NCBI RefSeq assembly: GCF_027596085.1
Contig: NC_072472.1
Location: 14,163,471 to 14,227,470, forward strand
Length of the DNA stretch: 64,000 nucleotides
Direction: 5' to 3'
Source of the DNA: Anoplopoma fimbria
Lineage: Eukaryota; Chordata; Actinopteri; Perciformes; Anoplopomatidae
Position numbers and translations under genes: made by a program. The notes under the pieces are model-generated. The model saw nothing but the letters and a program-made list of their open reading frames with translations, did no database searches and was not told the DNA's origin. Below are positions 24,160 to 64,000 of the stretch, in pieces (within the stretch, counting starts at the first letter, position 1; every line of letters starts with the position of its first letter).

Positions 24160-24870
24160 ACTTGCTTAGCATCGGCATGGTAGCATGGTAATGATGAGTT
24201 TGTTAGCATCATGTGTGCAGCTGTGGCACACCAGGTACAGCGCTCGTCCCGTAACCACAAGGTTGGTGGTTCGAACCCCTCTACAGTCAACCCCCAGCAG
24301 CCCACTGCTCCCCCGGGATGGGCTAAATGCAGAGAATTGTAATTTCCCCATTGTGGGATTAATAAAGGCTTAATTATTATTATTATCATGTAGGCTATGT
24401 GGTTAGCATGCTGACATGCCGTAGGCTATGTGGTTAGCATGCTGAAGTTAGCGTTAAGCTCAAAGTACCACTGTGAAGCCTCACAGAGCCGCTAGCGTGG
24501 CTGTAGAAGTAGTCTTAGTATGCTAAAATTGGCTAATTATCACACAGTACATCTGAGGCTGATAGGAATGCCTGGAGTTTTGCTGGGATTTGCTCATAAA
24601 CCAAAGTATTGGAAAAAGAAAAGTTAAAAAGAAAAGTTAAAAGACTATAAAGTTATAAAAATCATCATGAGGGAGACTTTTATGAAATGTAACCCCATTA
24701 AAAGTTGTTGAGACATTTCACCTAAAACCATAATTGTTAACCTAATGGTGGCGCTGCAAAAAAGACAGAGGATCATCCTCTGGGGACCATGGAAATCTGC
24801 ACAAATTGTAGAAACAGTTGTTCCGATTATTTCAGTCGGAGCCAAAGTCCTGTACCGACCCACCAACTGA
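24160..24870. repeat. Older teleost dispersed repeat split by a SINE insertion
   Basis: TTAGCATGCTGA-type words, GCTCAAAGTACCACTGTG, GCCTCACAGAGCCGCTAGC, TGTTGAGACATTTCACC and GGATCATCCTCTGGGGACCA are characteristic of a common teleost repeat. It is interrupted by the SINE at 24215-24384. GTAGGCTATGTGGTTAGCAT is duplicated with a 31-bp period at 24390 and 24421. Confidence 0.65.
24215..24384 (+). mobile_element. tRNA-derived SINE with target-site duplication
   Basis: The head contains GTGGCACACCAGGTACAGCG (A-box region) and a perfect B box GGTTCGAACC (24268-24277). The body ends CCCATTGTGGGATTAATAAA followed by an ATT-rich tail. ATCATGT at 24208-24214 is repeated at 24385-24391, a 7-bp target duplication. 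This near-intact RNA polymerase III promoter suggests a fairly young copy. Confidence 0.8.
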
Positions 24871-26289
24871 CAGGCCAATATTGCTGTCCTAGAGACATGA
24901 GGCAAGTGTGGCTAAAATGCAGAAGATTGTCGTGCCATTTAAACCCTAACCATGTGTGGTTCAGGATGCTTAGTCATAGGTGTGTGTGGCTGTGTTCCAG
25001 CAAAGTCAACAGTTTGAGGAGAGTGATTGCCGGTAAGTCTGCCGGCCCTCACCTTGTCCAGCAGTGAAAACGCCTCTCATGCACCTGTGCCAAATTTAGC
25101 AAGCCTCTCTCTGCAGATGAAATTACATTAGCCTCAAGCACTTGGATTGCGATTCTCATTCAACCCACAAGCACTCTGTCTCTCTTTCTAATAATGAATT
25201 GGATGTTGACATTGTAGCCTGCAAGTGCAAGTAAAAACTAATAAATGTTTCTATTTTTGGTGCAACACAAAAATCTTTCCAAACTGTTTTAAATACATCT
25301 TTGTACTTTAACATTCAATTTTGAGGGGCTATTATTTACTGTCAGCCATTTTCAATAATAGTCTGTAATAACCTTGCCTGTTTGAGAGATTGATGGAGAT
25401 TTTATTTTTACATGAGCACCAGCCACATTACCATCGTCTGCATCATGTATCAGATGTCCTCCGCTGTGGAAAGAGGGGATGAAAGATCGAGCTTCGAGGA
25501 GACTGACTAAAGGAACGAATCCACTTAAAGGCAGATGCAGACATCGGAGAGCTTCAGGGGGCCGGAGCTCTCAGAGAGGAAGTGAGAGGTTCATGTAACT
25601 ATCAGGCTGGGAAGAAGGCAAGAGGGGAGATTTTGTCCAAAAAAGGTGAACATGAGATCCTCCAAAGGGGTCTGCATGGGATAAGTGAAAGTGCAGGGTT
25701 GATGGATAAGCGGTGAAAGGGAGCTCAATGAGATTGTTACTGTCTAAGTAAGTACCAACAAACGATTTAAGATGTAAAAAAAGATGGCAAAAGGGCTTAA
25801 ATGTAAAGAGTTTCAACATAACTGCATAGGTTCCTTTTGGTTTCACTTTTGGGTCGTCTTTTAGGTTGTGCTTCTGAACGTGACCTTTGTGCTCTAGTGG
25901 CAAAGGTTTAAAAATTGGTTATCTGCTCTTCTGTTGGTCAGATAAACTGACAGCAATGCCTGCAAAACTAAGCTCCAAAGCAAGCAACTCAGAAAAAGCA
26001 ATTTAGAAAAACAAACCAAAAGGCAAGCAAAGGGGCAATTTTACACACCAAGATCAGTTCACTAGTTATGAGGAGTACGAGAAAACAGTTATATAATGTC
26101 TCCTGAGTGTCTGGGGGAGCTTTGTCAAGTCTGAGAAAAAAAAACCTGTGTTAGAAACGGGCAGCGCTGTGTTTGAAAGATGCAGGCGTTTACCAGGCAA
26201 AGAGGATCTGATCGATTAAAAGAAAAGCTAGTTTTGCATTGTGGTAATTGTAGGATCCATATGAGGATTTAAAGTCAGAATATCTTGTC

Positions 26290-26560
26290 AGTCCACCACT
26301 TTGGTCCAAACTGCAATTTATCAGCAGCTATTCAATGGATTGACCTTACATTTTGTACATACTCTACTTTCATGGTCCCCAGAGGATGAATCTTATTGAC
26401 TTTGGTGTTCCCCTTGACTTTTCTTTCAGCACCTCCAGCAAGTTGACAATTGTGGCTTAAAGTGAAATGTCTCGACAACGGCCATCCAATTTGCTGATTA
26501 TTCTAATGATTTTACCCTAAGACCCACTGGTACTACCAAGTACCCAAAATGTGTGACAGT
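26290..26560. repeat. Second copy of the 24.6-kb teleost repeat, opposite orientation
   Basis: GTCCACCACTTTGGTCCAAA, CATGGTCCCCAGAGGATGAA and AAGTGAAATGTCTCGACAAC match, in reverse relation, the segment at about 24650-24870. Confidence 0.6.
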
Positions 26561-27829
26561 TGTGGACTTCACAGTTAGTATCTTGGTCTTTTCTTTCACT
26601 TTAACGTTCCAGCCACACCTTCAAACTGAAGGTCAGAGTTCATTGTCATGGTTACCAGCTGTGTGTATAATTCATGCAGGGTTGGTTGTAATTTTAATGG
26701 CCAGCGGCTTACAGGAGACAAGTTAAGTCAGGTCAACCCAGCTGTTAGTAACTCTGTCGGTCTGTGTTTCAGATATTGACGCAGGCCTTGTTACAAAATA
26801 CACATGTGAGAGCTTTTTGTTTGCGGTCTGGCCGATTTTGATTGCATTATGTATAGCAAGATATCTGATAAGCCCGAGATCACAGCCACTGGAAATGGCC
26901 TCAAATGGCACTGGGCAGTTAAATAACGAACCTGTGATCTGATACCGCAGCAGCAACGAGATGTCAGCAAGCTTATCATGTCGGCAGCAAGCCGTTTCTC
27001 CTTCACCCTCCATTCTTCCCAACATTTAGTTTGCTAGTGTTTCTCCTTCAGAGCATGAGCTCACATTTTCTCCCTGAGCTCCTGGCTGATAAAGAAGCTT
27101 ACAAAAGCAGAGGAGCAAGCAAATAAACAAACAGAAATTCTTCAGAAACATGAATATGCAGGTTATTTTGTGATTTTAGATCTTGATATGTAAAGAATTT
27201 GCATTGGGGGCCTTTTTCATTAAACCTTCAACTTTCAAATACTGTAGCTATATAATATTTAGGATTGGCAACTATGTTATTACTAGCTCTACATTAGGGG
27301 GTATTGAACTACATTAGCAATAGCCTATTGAGTACTGTATCGCTTTATTTCAATGTAAGCAATGTTATCTCTGGCTTTACATTTGCAGATTTTAGTCTGC
27401 ATCAGTGACTCTCCCACTGTAAGAAGACAGTATTTGACAGCATGTCATGTTGCAGCTCCTTAGATGAAAAACGGTACAAAAAAAACATAATCTGGACAAA
27501 GCATCTTACTTTGTACACTATTGTTTTAGAAACCAAACAGAACATGCTGATACAAATCAAACAAACAAAATGACAAACCAAAAGTGTGTAGCAGAGAACC
27601 AGGTGGTTTACAGAAATCCTGGTGCTATTTTCCATTTCTGTCTTTAATTTACTTATTATTGATAATGTTCCAATCTCAAAATACATCCTATGTCTTTTGT
27701 ATCATCTGCTTTATATCTGTGAATTCACATGAACATAATAAAGAGCAGAGATAGTCATTACCCGTCTGAGAAAAGGACACAAGGTTTAAATGAAACACTT
27801 CATAGAACAGTCAAGTATCCTACTTGATT

Positions 27830-27960
<131 letters not shown>

Positions 27961-28084
27961 GTAGTATAGTGGATCCAGGATTTCAGTTGAATCTGAAATT
28001 ACCAGGAGTGGGGATCTTAAGTTTTTTTTAATTTAATTTTTTTAGATTAGAGTTAAATTAAATATTTTGGAGTTCTGAGCTGTT

Positions 28085-28257
28085 GGTCACTCAAAATAAG
28101 ACATTATTGATGACACTTTGGGCTCTAGGATATGGTGACGTGCATGTTTCACTGTTTTCTGATGTTTTATAGACATCAGAATATGGATGTTTCATAGATT
28201 AATTTAGAAAATAATCAGCAGATTAAAAAATGATGAAAATAATTAAGATGCAACCCT
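28085..28257. repeat. Teleost repeat ending AAAATAATC...GCAACCCT
   Basis: ACACTTTGGGCTCTAGGATA, GTTTCACTGTTTTCTGATG, TTTTATAGAC, GAAAATAATCAGCAGATTAA and AATTAAGATGCAACCCTA follow the order of a common teleost DNA-transposon-like repeat. A diverged reverse copy lies near 59466. Confidence 0.65.
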
Positions 28258-29417
28258 ATTCTCAGTTTTCTCTGCTTTTCATGGGTTTCAACAAAGCCCC
28301 ACTGATATAATGCCTGTAATATTGTCTTATTCTTCTGCCTCAAAGTTTAGTCCCAGCAGCTTATGAATGGCTTTACTTTTTTCTGTCCCAAGACTGTGGC
28401 GACCTTCTCTCTGCAATATTTAGCAGGATCCCGCTCTTTTTTGGAGTTCTCACAGGACCCCTCGGTTGATTTCACCCACTGCTTCTCCCCTGAGTCTTTT
28501 GTCTTCTTGACCTTGACCTCCACATCTGTCCGATTGGCTGCGCTCCAGATACTGCTGAAGTCAAACTGGCAGAGCCTTCAGGAGGTCCAGCTGTGATACA
28601 GATTGTATTGTCTCAACAGGAGCTTTCACTCTTCTCCAGTTACATCCAACAGCTACATAGAAGGTTACTAATTGATTACAAGTGGAGAGAAAGAAAAAAA
28701 ACAACTCTAAAAACCATCACATAACACTTCAATAGGACTGACTCATAAAGACTTTTAAGTTGAAGGTGTAAAGGTCAGAGCTAAATATTGCTTTCTGGTC
28801 ACTGAAGCATGAAATTGAATTTGTCAGTGGATAACTGCTGCCACCTTAAGGTCAGATAACTACCTGTATGTGAATGTAGTAGCTGAGGGTATTTGCAAAT
28901 TTTATAGATTGATTAAGTTGATTCAGTGTAAACCACGATTTACCTTTGACTGGCTTAAAAAAAAACTGCCCACAAAAACAAGTCACACACAGCTACTTCC
29001 GTTTAATTCAGAAAAGTACATGTAACCAGGAAGTACCTGGAGGATAAGTTGGCTCACACTGCAGGACTACCAGTGAAGCATGAAATTGAAATTATTGATG
29101 GATACAATTCAGACACCAAGAGGTCAGAGAGACACAATCAACTGCATGTATACCCGTGTTCATTTGGTGGCTGTTTAGAATTGCAAGTCACATCAAAAAC
29201 AGTATAATTTTATACTGACCAATTTAGTAAATCAGTATAAAATAACCTGTTTATACACACACAAGTGCTTATAAACAGTAGTATAATCAGTGTCTTTATA
29301 CAAGCAAGGGAAAAACACACAAGACCCACGATCAGAAAAGTTTCCATTTTTTAATCAGTCAAGTGATAGTGATAGTTAAGAAAATAATAATATTGTGAAA
29401 ATTGTGCATAAGTAAGA

Positions 29418-32400
29418 CTACCCCTGTAGACATTTCTCCATAGCATGCAGCTCTTGTAGTTCGTGACAGAGAGGGCCACCGTGAAGGCAGAGGAGTTGTC
29501 TGACCTTGGGGATGACAGAGAGGGCGGGGCCTCTGGCACCACTGTGGGAAGGAGAGGAGAGAGACACAGACCTGTTATTATTTTTAGAAATGCCAGTCAA
29601 CATCTTGCAATAGTAGGACAGTTGCACTGTGCATTCATCTTTAAAATCAGACATTTTAGTTTGCACGCCCTGAAAATGTTCACTTTACAACTCACTCACC
29701 CATTGAAGTGTAGCTGAGCTAATTTGAAGAGTTGTTGACTCAATTCAATACTGTCTTCTCCGTACTGGGAACCAATAGCTACAGCACTTCTCTCCAGATG
29801 GGATGCTGCGTTATTCCAGTCACCTACAGAAAAAGCAAAAAAGCAGTACAAGTAGTGCAGAAATCCAAACTGCTCTTAACTCTTGTCACGACTTAATAGA
29901 AAGGTCATAATGATTTAGAGGGGGCTAATAATTATGGTATTGGTCACTTGGCTTTGGCTACATACTTGATCTTAAATTAAACATTCAGCATTTAGGCTAA
30001 CTATCACAGCACCATGTGGCCAGTCATCACTGTCCTTGTTGAGTAGCTGCTAGTACTACTCTTCAATGAAAGTCAGCTACAGTATTAAGTTTTTGGAAAA
30101 AATGTCAAGGGTAGTTATTTTCTTATGACCTAAAAATAAGCAGCCACATTGTTAGCAGGGCCAATAATATTTACATTTCAAATGTCTGCTGAAAGTCACT
30201 CAAAGTTAATGATATGTTTGTATACGTGTGTTACAGCATGTGCCTTATATTGAGAAAACACTACTATCAGTGGTAGATGTGTATGAAAAGTTAATCTGTT
30301 CTTCCTGAACCCTTTAGAAGGTTTCTCTGCTGTTTGGTAGAGCGTTTGAGTAGTGGTGGTATCTGGTTGAAAAATGTAATACTCAACGGAGTGAGCCATC
30401 TCTAGCAACTCCATTGAAGTATGTCAAAATCCCTGGACCTTTACAAGTGGCAACCTTCCAGGTAGTTACGGTTAACATGCTCAACCATCAGATGTACATT
30501 AATCGTAAAAATGCGCCTTAAACACACAAAACAGTAGATGTGTTTTAACCACAATGCTCATGCATTATAACTCTTACCCATTGTAGCATATGCTCTGGCT
30601 GTTGCATCTTCCAGCTCCCCCTGTACTGGGTGTGTCTCTGCAAGGCTCAGTCCAGGCTGACTCTGGGTCCTTCTTAACAGTGTCAGAGCCTCATCTGAGG
30701 GAGGGAGGAGCAGAAGTATAACATGGGGATGTAACAAAGACCTTCCTGAACAAATGATAATGACACATTACTGGATCTGCGTTCTGTTTCAGCATTTGGA
30801 TGTAGTTTTTTACAACAACCTGGCCTCTCTCTTTCCATGAGGTCAACCGCCTTCTCCAGGTCGGCCTTGATCTCCTGCAGCCTGCTGTTCACTTCAGATA
30901 AAGACACACGATGAGCACAGGATGACTGTGAACATATTAATCCTTTCCCTCCGCCGTTACTGCTTTTCTGAAAATCACATAAAGATCAAGATGGAACCAA
31001 AGTAAGATTGATCTATAAAAATGAGTTTATCAATAAGCAGTACAATTAATCATTGTATGAATGTAAGAAAAAATATCCACAAAAACCTACTTTGAGAGAT
31101 CCTTTGCACTTTCCACACAGAAGTCCAGACTGGGGACTGACTCCAACACCCGACCACTGCTGTCTGCCCTCTGAACCTTCCTCCTCCTCCTCCTCCTCTT
31201 GCTGCTGCAGGGTGCAGGCCTCACACCGACACAGGAAATAGTACTGTTCCTGCAGGAGACGCCGCCGTTCTTGGGTTGCCATCCGATTGCTGTGAGGACC
31301 TGAGGGAAGGAGGAGGGAGGATAACGCCACAAGTAATAACTCACAGAAGAAAAGTAACAGAACAACACTGCTGGAAGCAATGGCACACTTATTTATGTGG
31401 AGAGTAATGTCTGTGTGCAGTGCATCAGGGCTGGGTGACAGACAAAATGAAATAGATCAATTTTAACCCAAGCCAGGAACCCATCGGCTATCGGTCTGAC
31501 GATGGATAAGTCTCTGGGGTCAAGGGGCTTTATTTCTGGGGTTACAGTGTAGCCACCAAGATTTCATTTTCTGTGCATTGCTTGTCGTTAACACTTCACT
31601 TGGCAACTTGAGATGTGACTCGTAGCCAGTTTACAAGCTAATTTCACAGCAAAAAGAAATCCAAAATAATCATCAGACGATAGCCGGTTGGTTCTGAGAT
31701 TGCATTTCGGCCAATGCATTCCTCCTCTTTTGCTCTCCACGTGGACTGTTAACCTGCATTAACCCAAAGCCTGCTGGAGCGTGATTGGTCAATACTACAA
31801 GGACTACAAACGGTAACCAGAAATATGTCAGCAACCTAACAATCCTTTTGGACTCATAGGACTTTGCAATCGTAAGCATTTTTTCTTACCATAGCAGTGC
31901 AGGATCTCTTTTCCAGCAGTGATAACTTTGGATGCTCTGACGGTCATAGTGACTCCGCAGTCTGTGCTTCTGTACTCAGTCATGCTCTCACTGAAGTCTG
32001 CAGATGGACTGGTTCCAGCGCTGAACACCAGACTGGTGTTGGGACAGCAGGAGTGATTCAGAAGACTGAGAGTTGGGAATATTGCTGTAGCAATGCGGAT
32101 TTCCCTGCTGGGCTGCACAAGTGAGTTTGCTGCTCCTGAAAGATGCAAGAACCAGAAACTAAAGGTCATTGTGCAACTCAAGGACATTTAAAGCTGATTA
32201 TTCAATTATTGGAAAAGCTTGAATTCTTCAAAATACCTTTTTATTGGCATTGTTCTGCTTGGGCAACATCTTTGGTCCATGCTTACTTCCTGTCAGCTAC
32301 TGCATTAGCAAACATTGCAAGAGGAAATACAAAAGGGACCAATTCATAATGTTCAAGTTGTCAAATTTGAAAAGGTCTATAGTGCATTAAACGTAAACAT

Positions 32401-35400
32401 TACAAATATGTCCCATTTTATTTCCTGTAGCAGTGAATGTGAATGACGGAGGAAGTAAACATGGACCCAAGCTGTTGCCTAGAAATGCAATTCGTTTAAA
32501 CTGTTTGTAGGGGATTGTACCATAGAGACAATTACATTAGTACTGAACCTGTTAGCCAATCACAAGAAAAGTAATCTACGACAGTTTAGATAAATGGTTA
32601 AGTAACATTTTTAAGCAAAATGCCCCTACTTCACTTGTTCAAACTTCTCAAATGTTTTCATTTTTCTAATTCTTCTGTGATAAAACAAAAATGGATACCT
32701 CTGAATTTTGACCATCACACACTGGTCTGATACTGACTATGGGGTCAATCTAGTCAATTCAATTCTATATGTATACATTAAATAAGGAATTTTATTTCCT
32801 GTTTGAGCTTATGACCAATTTGTTGTTGCATTAAAAAACTTTAGACTTTGATTTTAATTCATGCTGGTTTACCATGTACATGTTTTTATTTGATAAATAT
32901 TAACTGAATGAATGTATACCTATGTATTTCTTTGTTACATTTTGTTTTACAAAGCCCAATGTTGCCTTACACATAAAATAATTATCCCATTCCACACACT
33001 GAGGCATATAGCTTATTAATTTAACACTGGTATCGGATCGATAGTCTGTATCGACTGAAACCCAGCGCCCAGGTATCGGGTTCAGGACTGAAGAAGTCAG
33101 ATCGGTTCATCCCTACATAATCTGCTTTCATGTTTCTGACTTTGAGACATACTGTAAAACTCAATTTAAAACAAAACTCAATTTAAAGCAAGGTAGTAAC
33201 ACTTGTGATATCAGTGACCTGTATCTTGCACCATGACGACTGCCTGGGCGTTACACCTCAGCTGCAGCATGTGCCTCAGAACTGCACTTCCCAGCAGCCA
33301 CAGGTTTGAGCTCCAATCTGCGACACCTTCCTCCTTGTCTGGTGATTGGCTGTCTGCCACCAAAGGTCTAGAGATCCCAAGATCCCAAGAGGCAGGTGGG
33401 GGTCCTGCTTTGCTGAGCTTTAGGAAGAGTGTTGCTATAGTAACCGCACACAGGAAACGCACATCAGGGCTATGGCGGTTCAGGTGATGCCTCAAGTGAA
33501 ACACGCTTGGGTAAGAGTCACCGTAGTATGAAGCACAGGGATCGGATCCATTTGAGTGTCCGGGACAGGAATCACTGGACTCTCCGTTTAGACCACTTGG
33601 CTCTGACTCCGTGTGCTCATTTCTGATTGGATCCCTGGCCATTTGGATGTTTTTTAACCCCGCCTTCAGAGTGACCCTCAGAGCGAGCTGTGACATCACA
33701 CCCATCATCCTCAGGTGTGCTCCCAGCGGACACTCCCAGCGGTGGTGTTCCTCCCAAGCGTCTTGCTGACAGGAAGTTGAGCAGTATCGGCTGTAGCTGC
33801 ACCCCTCACACGGCACGGGACGCAGTGTTTCAGTCAAACACCTGTGGCAGTGCCTGTGCTCCACTCCAAACAACACTCCTCTCCCTGCGTCCTGCCTTCC
33901 TCCCTTCCCTTTCACTTCCTCCATCCCTGGTATGAGGACACAGCTGTACGGCCTGTCGTGAAGGACCACCTCCCCAGCTGCTATCCTCTCTTTGGCCACA
34001 AGGTGTCGACCTTTCTCCAAGCTGAAGCCGACAGCAGCTTGAGGACAAATCCCAAATGTGAGAAGTCCAACAGATGCCTCTTTTACTCTGTCTGGAGCTT
34101 TGGGATTATTTGAGGCAGGATTGTGATGATCCTCTTTTGCCTTTTGACCTACAGAGAGGTGCTTGAGGCATTGTGTGCGACGGTCCTTTAGTTTGTGTGA
34201 AAGATGAGACGGGTAGCCGTTCTTTAGAGCTTTGTCAATGTCATCAAGGGATTCCTGAGAGGAAAAAAAAAGAAACACTGGAGTGTGAGTAACTACAAAA
34301 TCTAAAATTGCGAGTAAAACAAAGATGACTGACGATTTAGAAACGTATTCATGTCAGCATTTTATCTTTAAAACAAAATCTAAACCAGAAATGCAGACTT
34401 GACAAGGCTGAGAGAGGGATGATTAAGCATCGTCTGTGGGAGACTCAGTATTACTAAGGAGTCGTCATTGTTACATAAGTAGTGGCAGGAGGTTCATCAC
34501 TGGTGCATTTTAAAAAGCCACTGAATAGATTATTATCTGGACACATTCCATAGACTTTTATGTGCTGGTGATTCTACTTGTGTTGGGCTAAATGATTCAA
34601 CCAATGAAAAGTGAAATGTGTCCAACGTGCTTTATTAGCGATATTATTGGGGAAATAAAGTATAGTTAATTAGCCAATCATGGCTTCATTTAAATCAGGT
34701 ATTATAGAAAATGAGCCCCTGGTTTCAGAAGTACTTGGACATCTATAATAATATCTTAATGATATTTCATGGGTTCCTGAAGAAGGTTGATACAGTGAAA
34801 ACAGGCTAAATTATAGTGAAACATACTGTATGTCCGATGGGTATAGAGGTGCTTCCTGACCGCACCGTCTGCAGAAAGACTGGGGTCGAAACTAAATGTC
34901 TGTCCTCCAATCGAATATTACCAGGATGGCCTACTAAATAATGAACCTTTTAATGTATATGATACAGGTGAAAAGGTCAAGTTCAAAGATAACAGCTTTC
35001 CCACGAATCCCTAGACATTATTATCAAATCACTTATCATCTGCTATTTGTGTTGACTTAACAGCATGTTAAGGATGTGATGATACTGTTTACATAGAATT
35101 AAAACATGGTGATTTCCCCCCCGCAGGATTCATGCAATCAAGTGCTGTTTGAAATTGATCACACAATGGTGACACAATCTGTTAGATGCCTACAGGCCTG
35201 TTTTCAGTCAACAAATAAGAAGCAAGTTTTATAGACACCACAAGTGCAACAGTATCTCATTAGTTGATGGTGCCGTCTCACCTGGTAGTGCTGCAGATGG
35301 TAGAGCGTGGCAGAGCGGTTGGCGTAGCACAGAGACAGCTGCTCCGAACCTTGAAGAGCAAAACATATGCCCTGTCATGACGGGAGACAGAGTAGCTGGT

Positions 35401-36245
35401 TGTTAGTGCACATCACTCAGGACTTTAAGGTAGACTGCTATATAAACCCGAATTGTTTTTACACTACTGTTCTCAAATTATAAACAATTTACATGTACAG
35501 TACATCTGATTTTCAACCAGACTACAGTGACAATAATTTCATCAAATGTTTACATTATATTATAGTTATAGCCATAATATAATAGAGTGGAATAGTGGCC
35601 TTTCTCATGATCCAAGGCTTCATTGCAGTATCATTGAGGTTTATATTTTATGTGGAGGTATAGAATAATATTTTCTCTTCACCTGTGAGTAGTGCAGAGA
35701 GGCTGCAGTGTAGTCTCTGGTCTTGAAGCTAGAGTTGCCCACCTCCCTGCATGTGGCTGCTTGCTCTGCATCCTTTTGTACAGAGTATCCTGAAGAGATC
35801 GACTGCACGAAGTCCAGATCATCTTGGCTATTAAAAACAGAAAATAAATGGAGACAAATGACAGATAAACTTTCTCTATGATCACAACTGAAGTAGTGCC
35901 TCGAGGTTCAAAATCTTCTCCAGCAGCAGGAAAGCTTTGGATTACTGTTCATTGTTTATTCCTAGTTAAAAACAAAAGTCACTGCTCCCTAATAGTTGAT
36001 CAGAACAGCATGCGCTTTAAAGTTTATGCCTTTTCAATAATAAACTATATATAAAGTGGAAACTCATATGCAACACACTAGAGAAGTAGGCTAACGTTAG
36101 CTACTCACGTTATCAGAGTTTGGGCACATTTGAAAAGATCATCTAGTTCAAGCAGGGATGTGAACGTTTCCTTCAGCTCGGGGTCAAGTCCGATCCATTT
36201 CTGTGCAACATGATCTTGCCATTGAACGCACGGAAGATCCATCAT
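29418..36245 (-). CDS. smyd4: SET and MYND domain protein 4 (protein-lysine methyltransferase family), complete
   Basis: Ten coding exons join in frame to 2376 nt (791 residues plus stop): 36245-36109, 35827-35683, 35371-35282, 34254-33219, 32135-31890, 31299-31091, 30967-30820, 30694-30578, 29823-29700, 29541-29418. SMYD proteins are protein-lysine methyltransferases; human SMYD4 has about 804 residues. Seen: N-terminal TPR-type helices (ANRSATLYHL near residue 110); first SET half about 205-231; MYND zinc finger with C260, C263, C273, C276, C282, C286, C299; second SET half with NHSCCPN at 496-502 and CYG at 550-552; post-SET cysteines C575, C577, C580; C-terminal TPR helices to the end. 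Two in-frame ATGs open the gene (36245 and 36242); MDLP at the second matches my memory of the human start. An acidic QQQEEEEEEEGSEG insert follows the post-SET. All introns are GT-AG; the exon 4 donor (GTCACT) is weak. Confidence 0.95.
30968..36108 (-). other. smyd4: Introns of smyd4
   Basis: Longest introns: 34255-35281, 32136-33218 and 31300-31889. They are AT-rich and no extra exon is needed because every junction keeps phase. Near 33030-33110 there is a TATCGGATCGATA...GGTATCGGGTTC segment that looks like a common teleost repeat. Nothing else was recognised. Confidence 0.6.
33219..34254 (-). CDS. smyd4: smyd4 coding exon 4 (SET start and MYND finger)
   Basis: The 1036-nt exon, the gene's largest, carries residues 125-469. 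It starts after a pyrimidine-rich acceptor with ESLDDIDKALKNGYP and ends at QDTG, where one base carries over. It encodes the first SET half, the whole MYND finger (HCHRC...CEGCSYSRYCSTSC...WEC) and a low-complexity Ser/Gly/Asn-rich insert before the LRHML region. Confidence 0.92.
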
Positions 36246-36640
36246 GAACTACACGTAAAGCACATGAGTACCGGACAGTTCAGAGTTTGTTTCGAGTCCG
36301 ATGGAGCACACAGAGCGGGACTTTCAAAATAAGCGTGAATGAAAAGGGAATTTCTCACCACAACCATAAACATACAACACCGGGTGTTTTGTTCAAGTAT
36401 AGTTTAGTTTAGGGTGGTAACTTACGTTTTTTTTTTTTCAATTTTACATTAAGAAGCTGGTCATCATGTCTGCTGTGCTTATTTCCGCCTTTAATTTGAA
36501 AACATGAATGTATCATATCCGGTGTTGAAGTGAAATATCGTTTGTTTCGCTTCTCTCGCGATAGGTTGCATACCTTTAACTTGACTACGCATATGAAAAG
36601 CGAAAGTCTGCTTGCTTGGAGAACCATTTTAGCGTGTGAC
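36246..36640. promoter_or_regulatory. Shared smyd4/rpa1 bidirectional promoter region
   Basis: The two start codons face away from each other with 395 bp between them. TCTCGCGA at 36554-36561, 80 bp before the rpa1 ATG, is the core of the TCTCGCGAGA element known from divergent housekeeping promoters. Also seen: AGTACCGGACAG near 36270 (ETS-like) and GCGGGACTTTC near 36317 (weak E2F-like). No TATA box was recognised. Start sites are not determinable here. Confidence 0.75.

Positions 36641-64000
<27,360 letters not shown>

Noticed and set aside
24217..24300. Possible tRNA gene (perfect B box)
   Set aside because: The sequence has a SINE body, an ATT tail and a target duplication, and no cloverleaf could be drawn around the box.
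36530..36640. Upstream in-frame ATG extending rpa1 by 37 codons
   Set aside because: The extension covers the TCTCGCGA promoter region, and MSVQLTKGA at 36641 aligns with the conserved RPA1 start.

Overview
This window is nuclear DNA from a ray-finned (teleost) fish. Evidence: a fish-type odorant receptor, compact vertebrate genes with GT-AG introns, very long (CA)n/(GT)n/(TCTA)n/(CATA)n microsatellites, and several dispersed repeats typical of teleosts (a CAGTACCAGTCAAAAGTTTG Tc1-like MITE, tRNA-derived SINEs, CATCCATCCATTTTC-type repeats). I cannot name the species.

Four protein-coding genes are supported. (1) 1-882 (-): the first 294 codons of a single-exon odorant receptor, cut by the window edge. 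(2) 13823-14896 (-): an intronless leucine-rich-repeat membrane protein of the trophoblast glycoprotein family, best matched to TPBGL. (3) 29418-36245 (-): complete smyd4 in 10 coding exons that join in frame to 791 codons plus stop. (4) 36641 onward (+): rpa1, the large subunit of replication protein A; 13 coding exons (488 codons) join in frame to 58264, and the zinc-finger/DBD-C and C-terminal exons lie beyond base 64000. smyd4 and rpa1 are head to head with 395 bp between start codons, the arrangement I recall for human 17p13.3, so the spacer is a likely bidirectional promoter; it carries a TCTCGCGA box.

Layout: 1-0.95 kb odorant receptor; 0.95-13.8 kb non-coding, with five related copies of a roughly 200-bp element (about 2.94, 3.57, 5.27, 6.41 and 9.71 kb, the third inverted); 13.8-14.9 kb tpbgl; 15-29.4 kb non-coding, rich in transposon relics; 29.4-36.25 kb smyd4; 36.64-64 kb rpa1 with long repeat-laden introns.

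Most worth following: the five-copy non-coding element array beside the odorant receptor, with conserved homeodomain-type and forkhead-like motifs (candidate olfactory-receptor cluster enhancers, or an uncharacterised repeat family); and an in-frame 15-bp minisatellite in rpa1 exon 7 that encodes seven SPM-type pentapeptides, six of them SPMK, a full CDK consensus, in the flexible linker of RPA70. Other points are a changed RPA70N basic cleft (S at human K88, H at human R92), microsatellites directly after two rpa1 splice donors, and a 66-nt hairpin in rpa1 intron 10. All alignments and family comparisons were made by eye and from memory.
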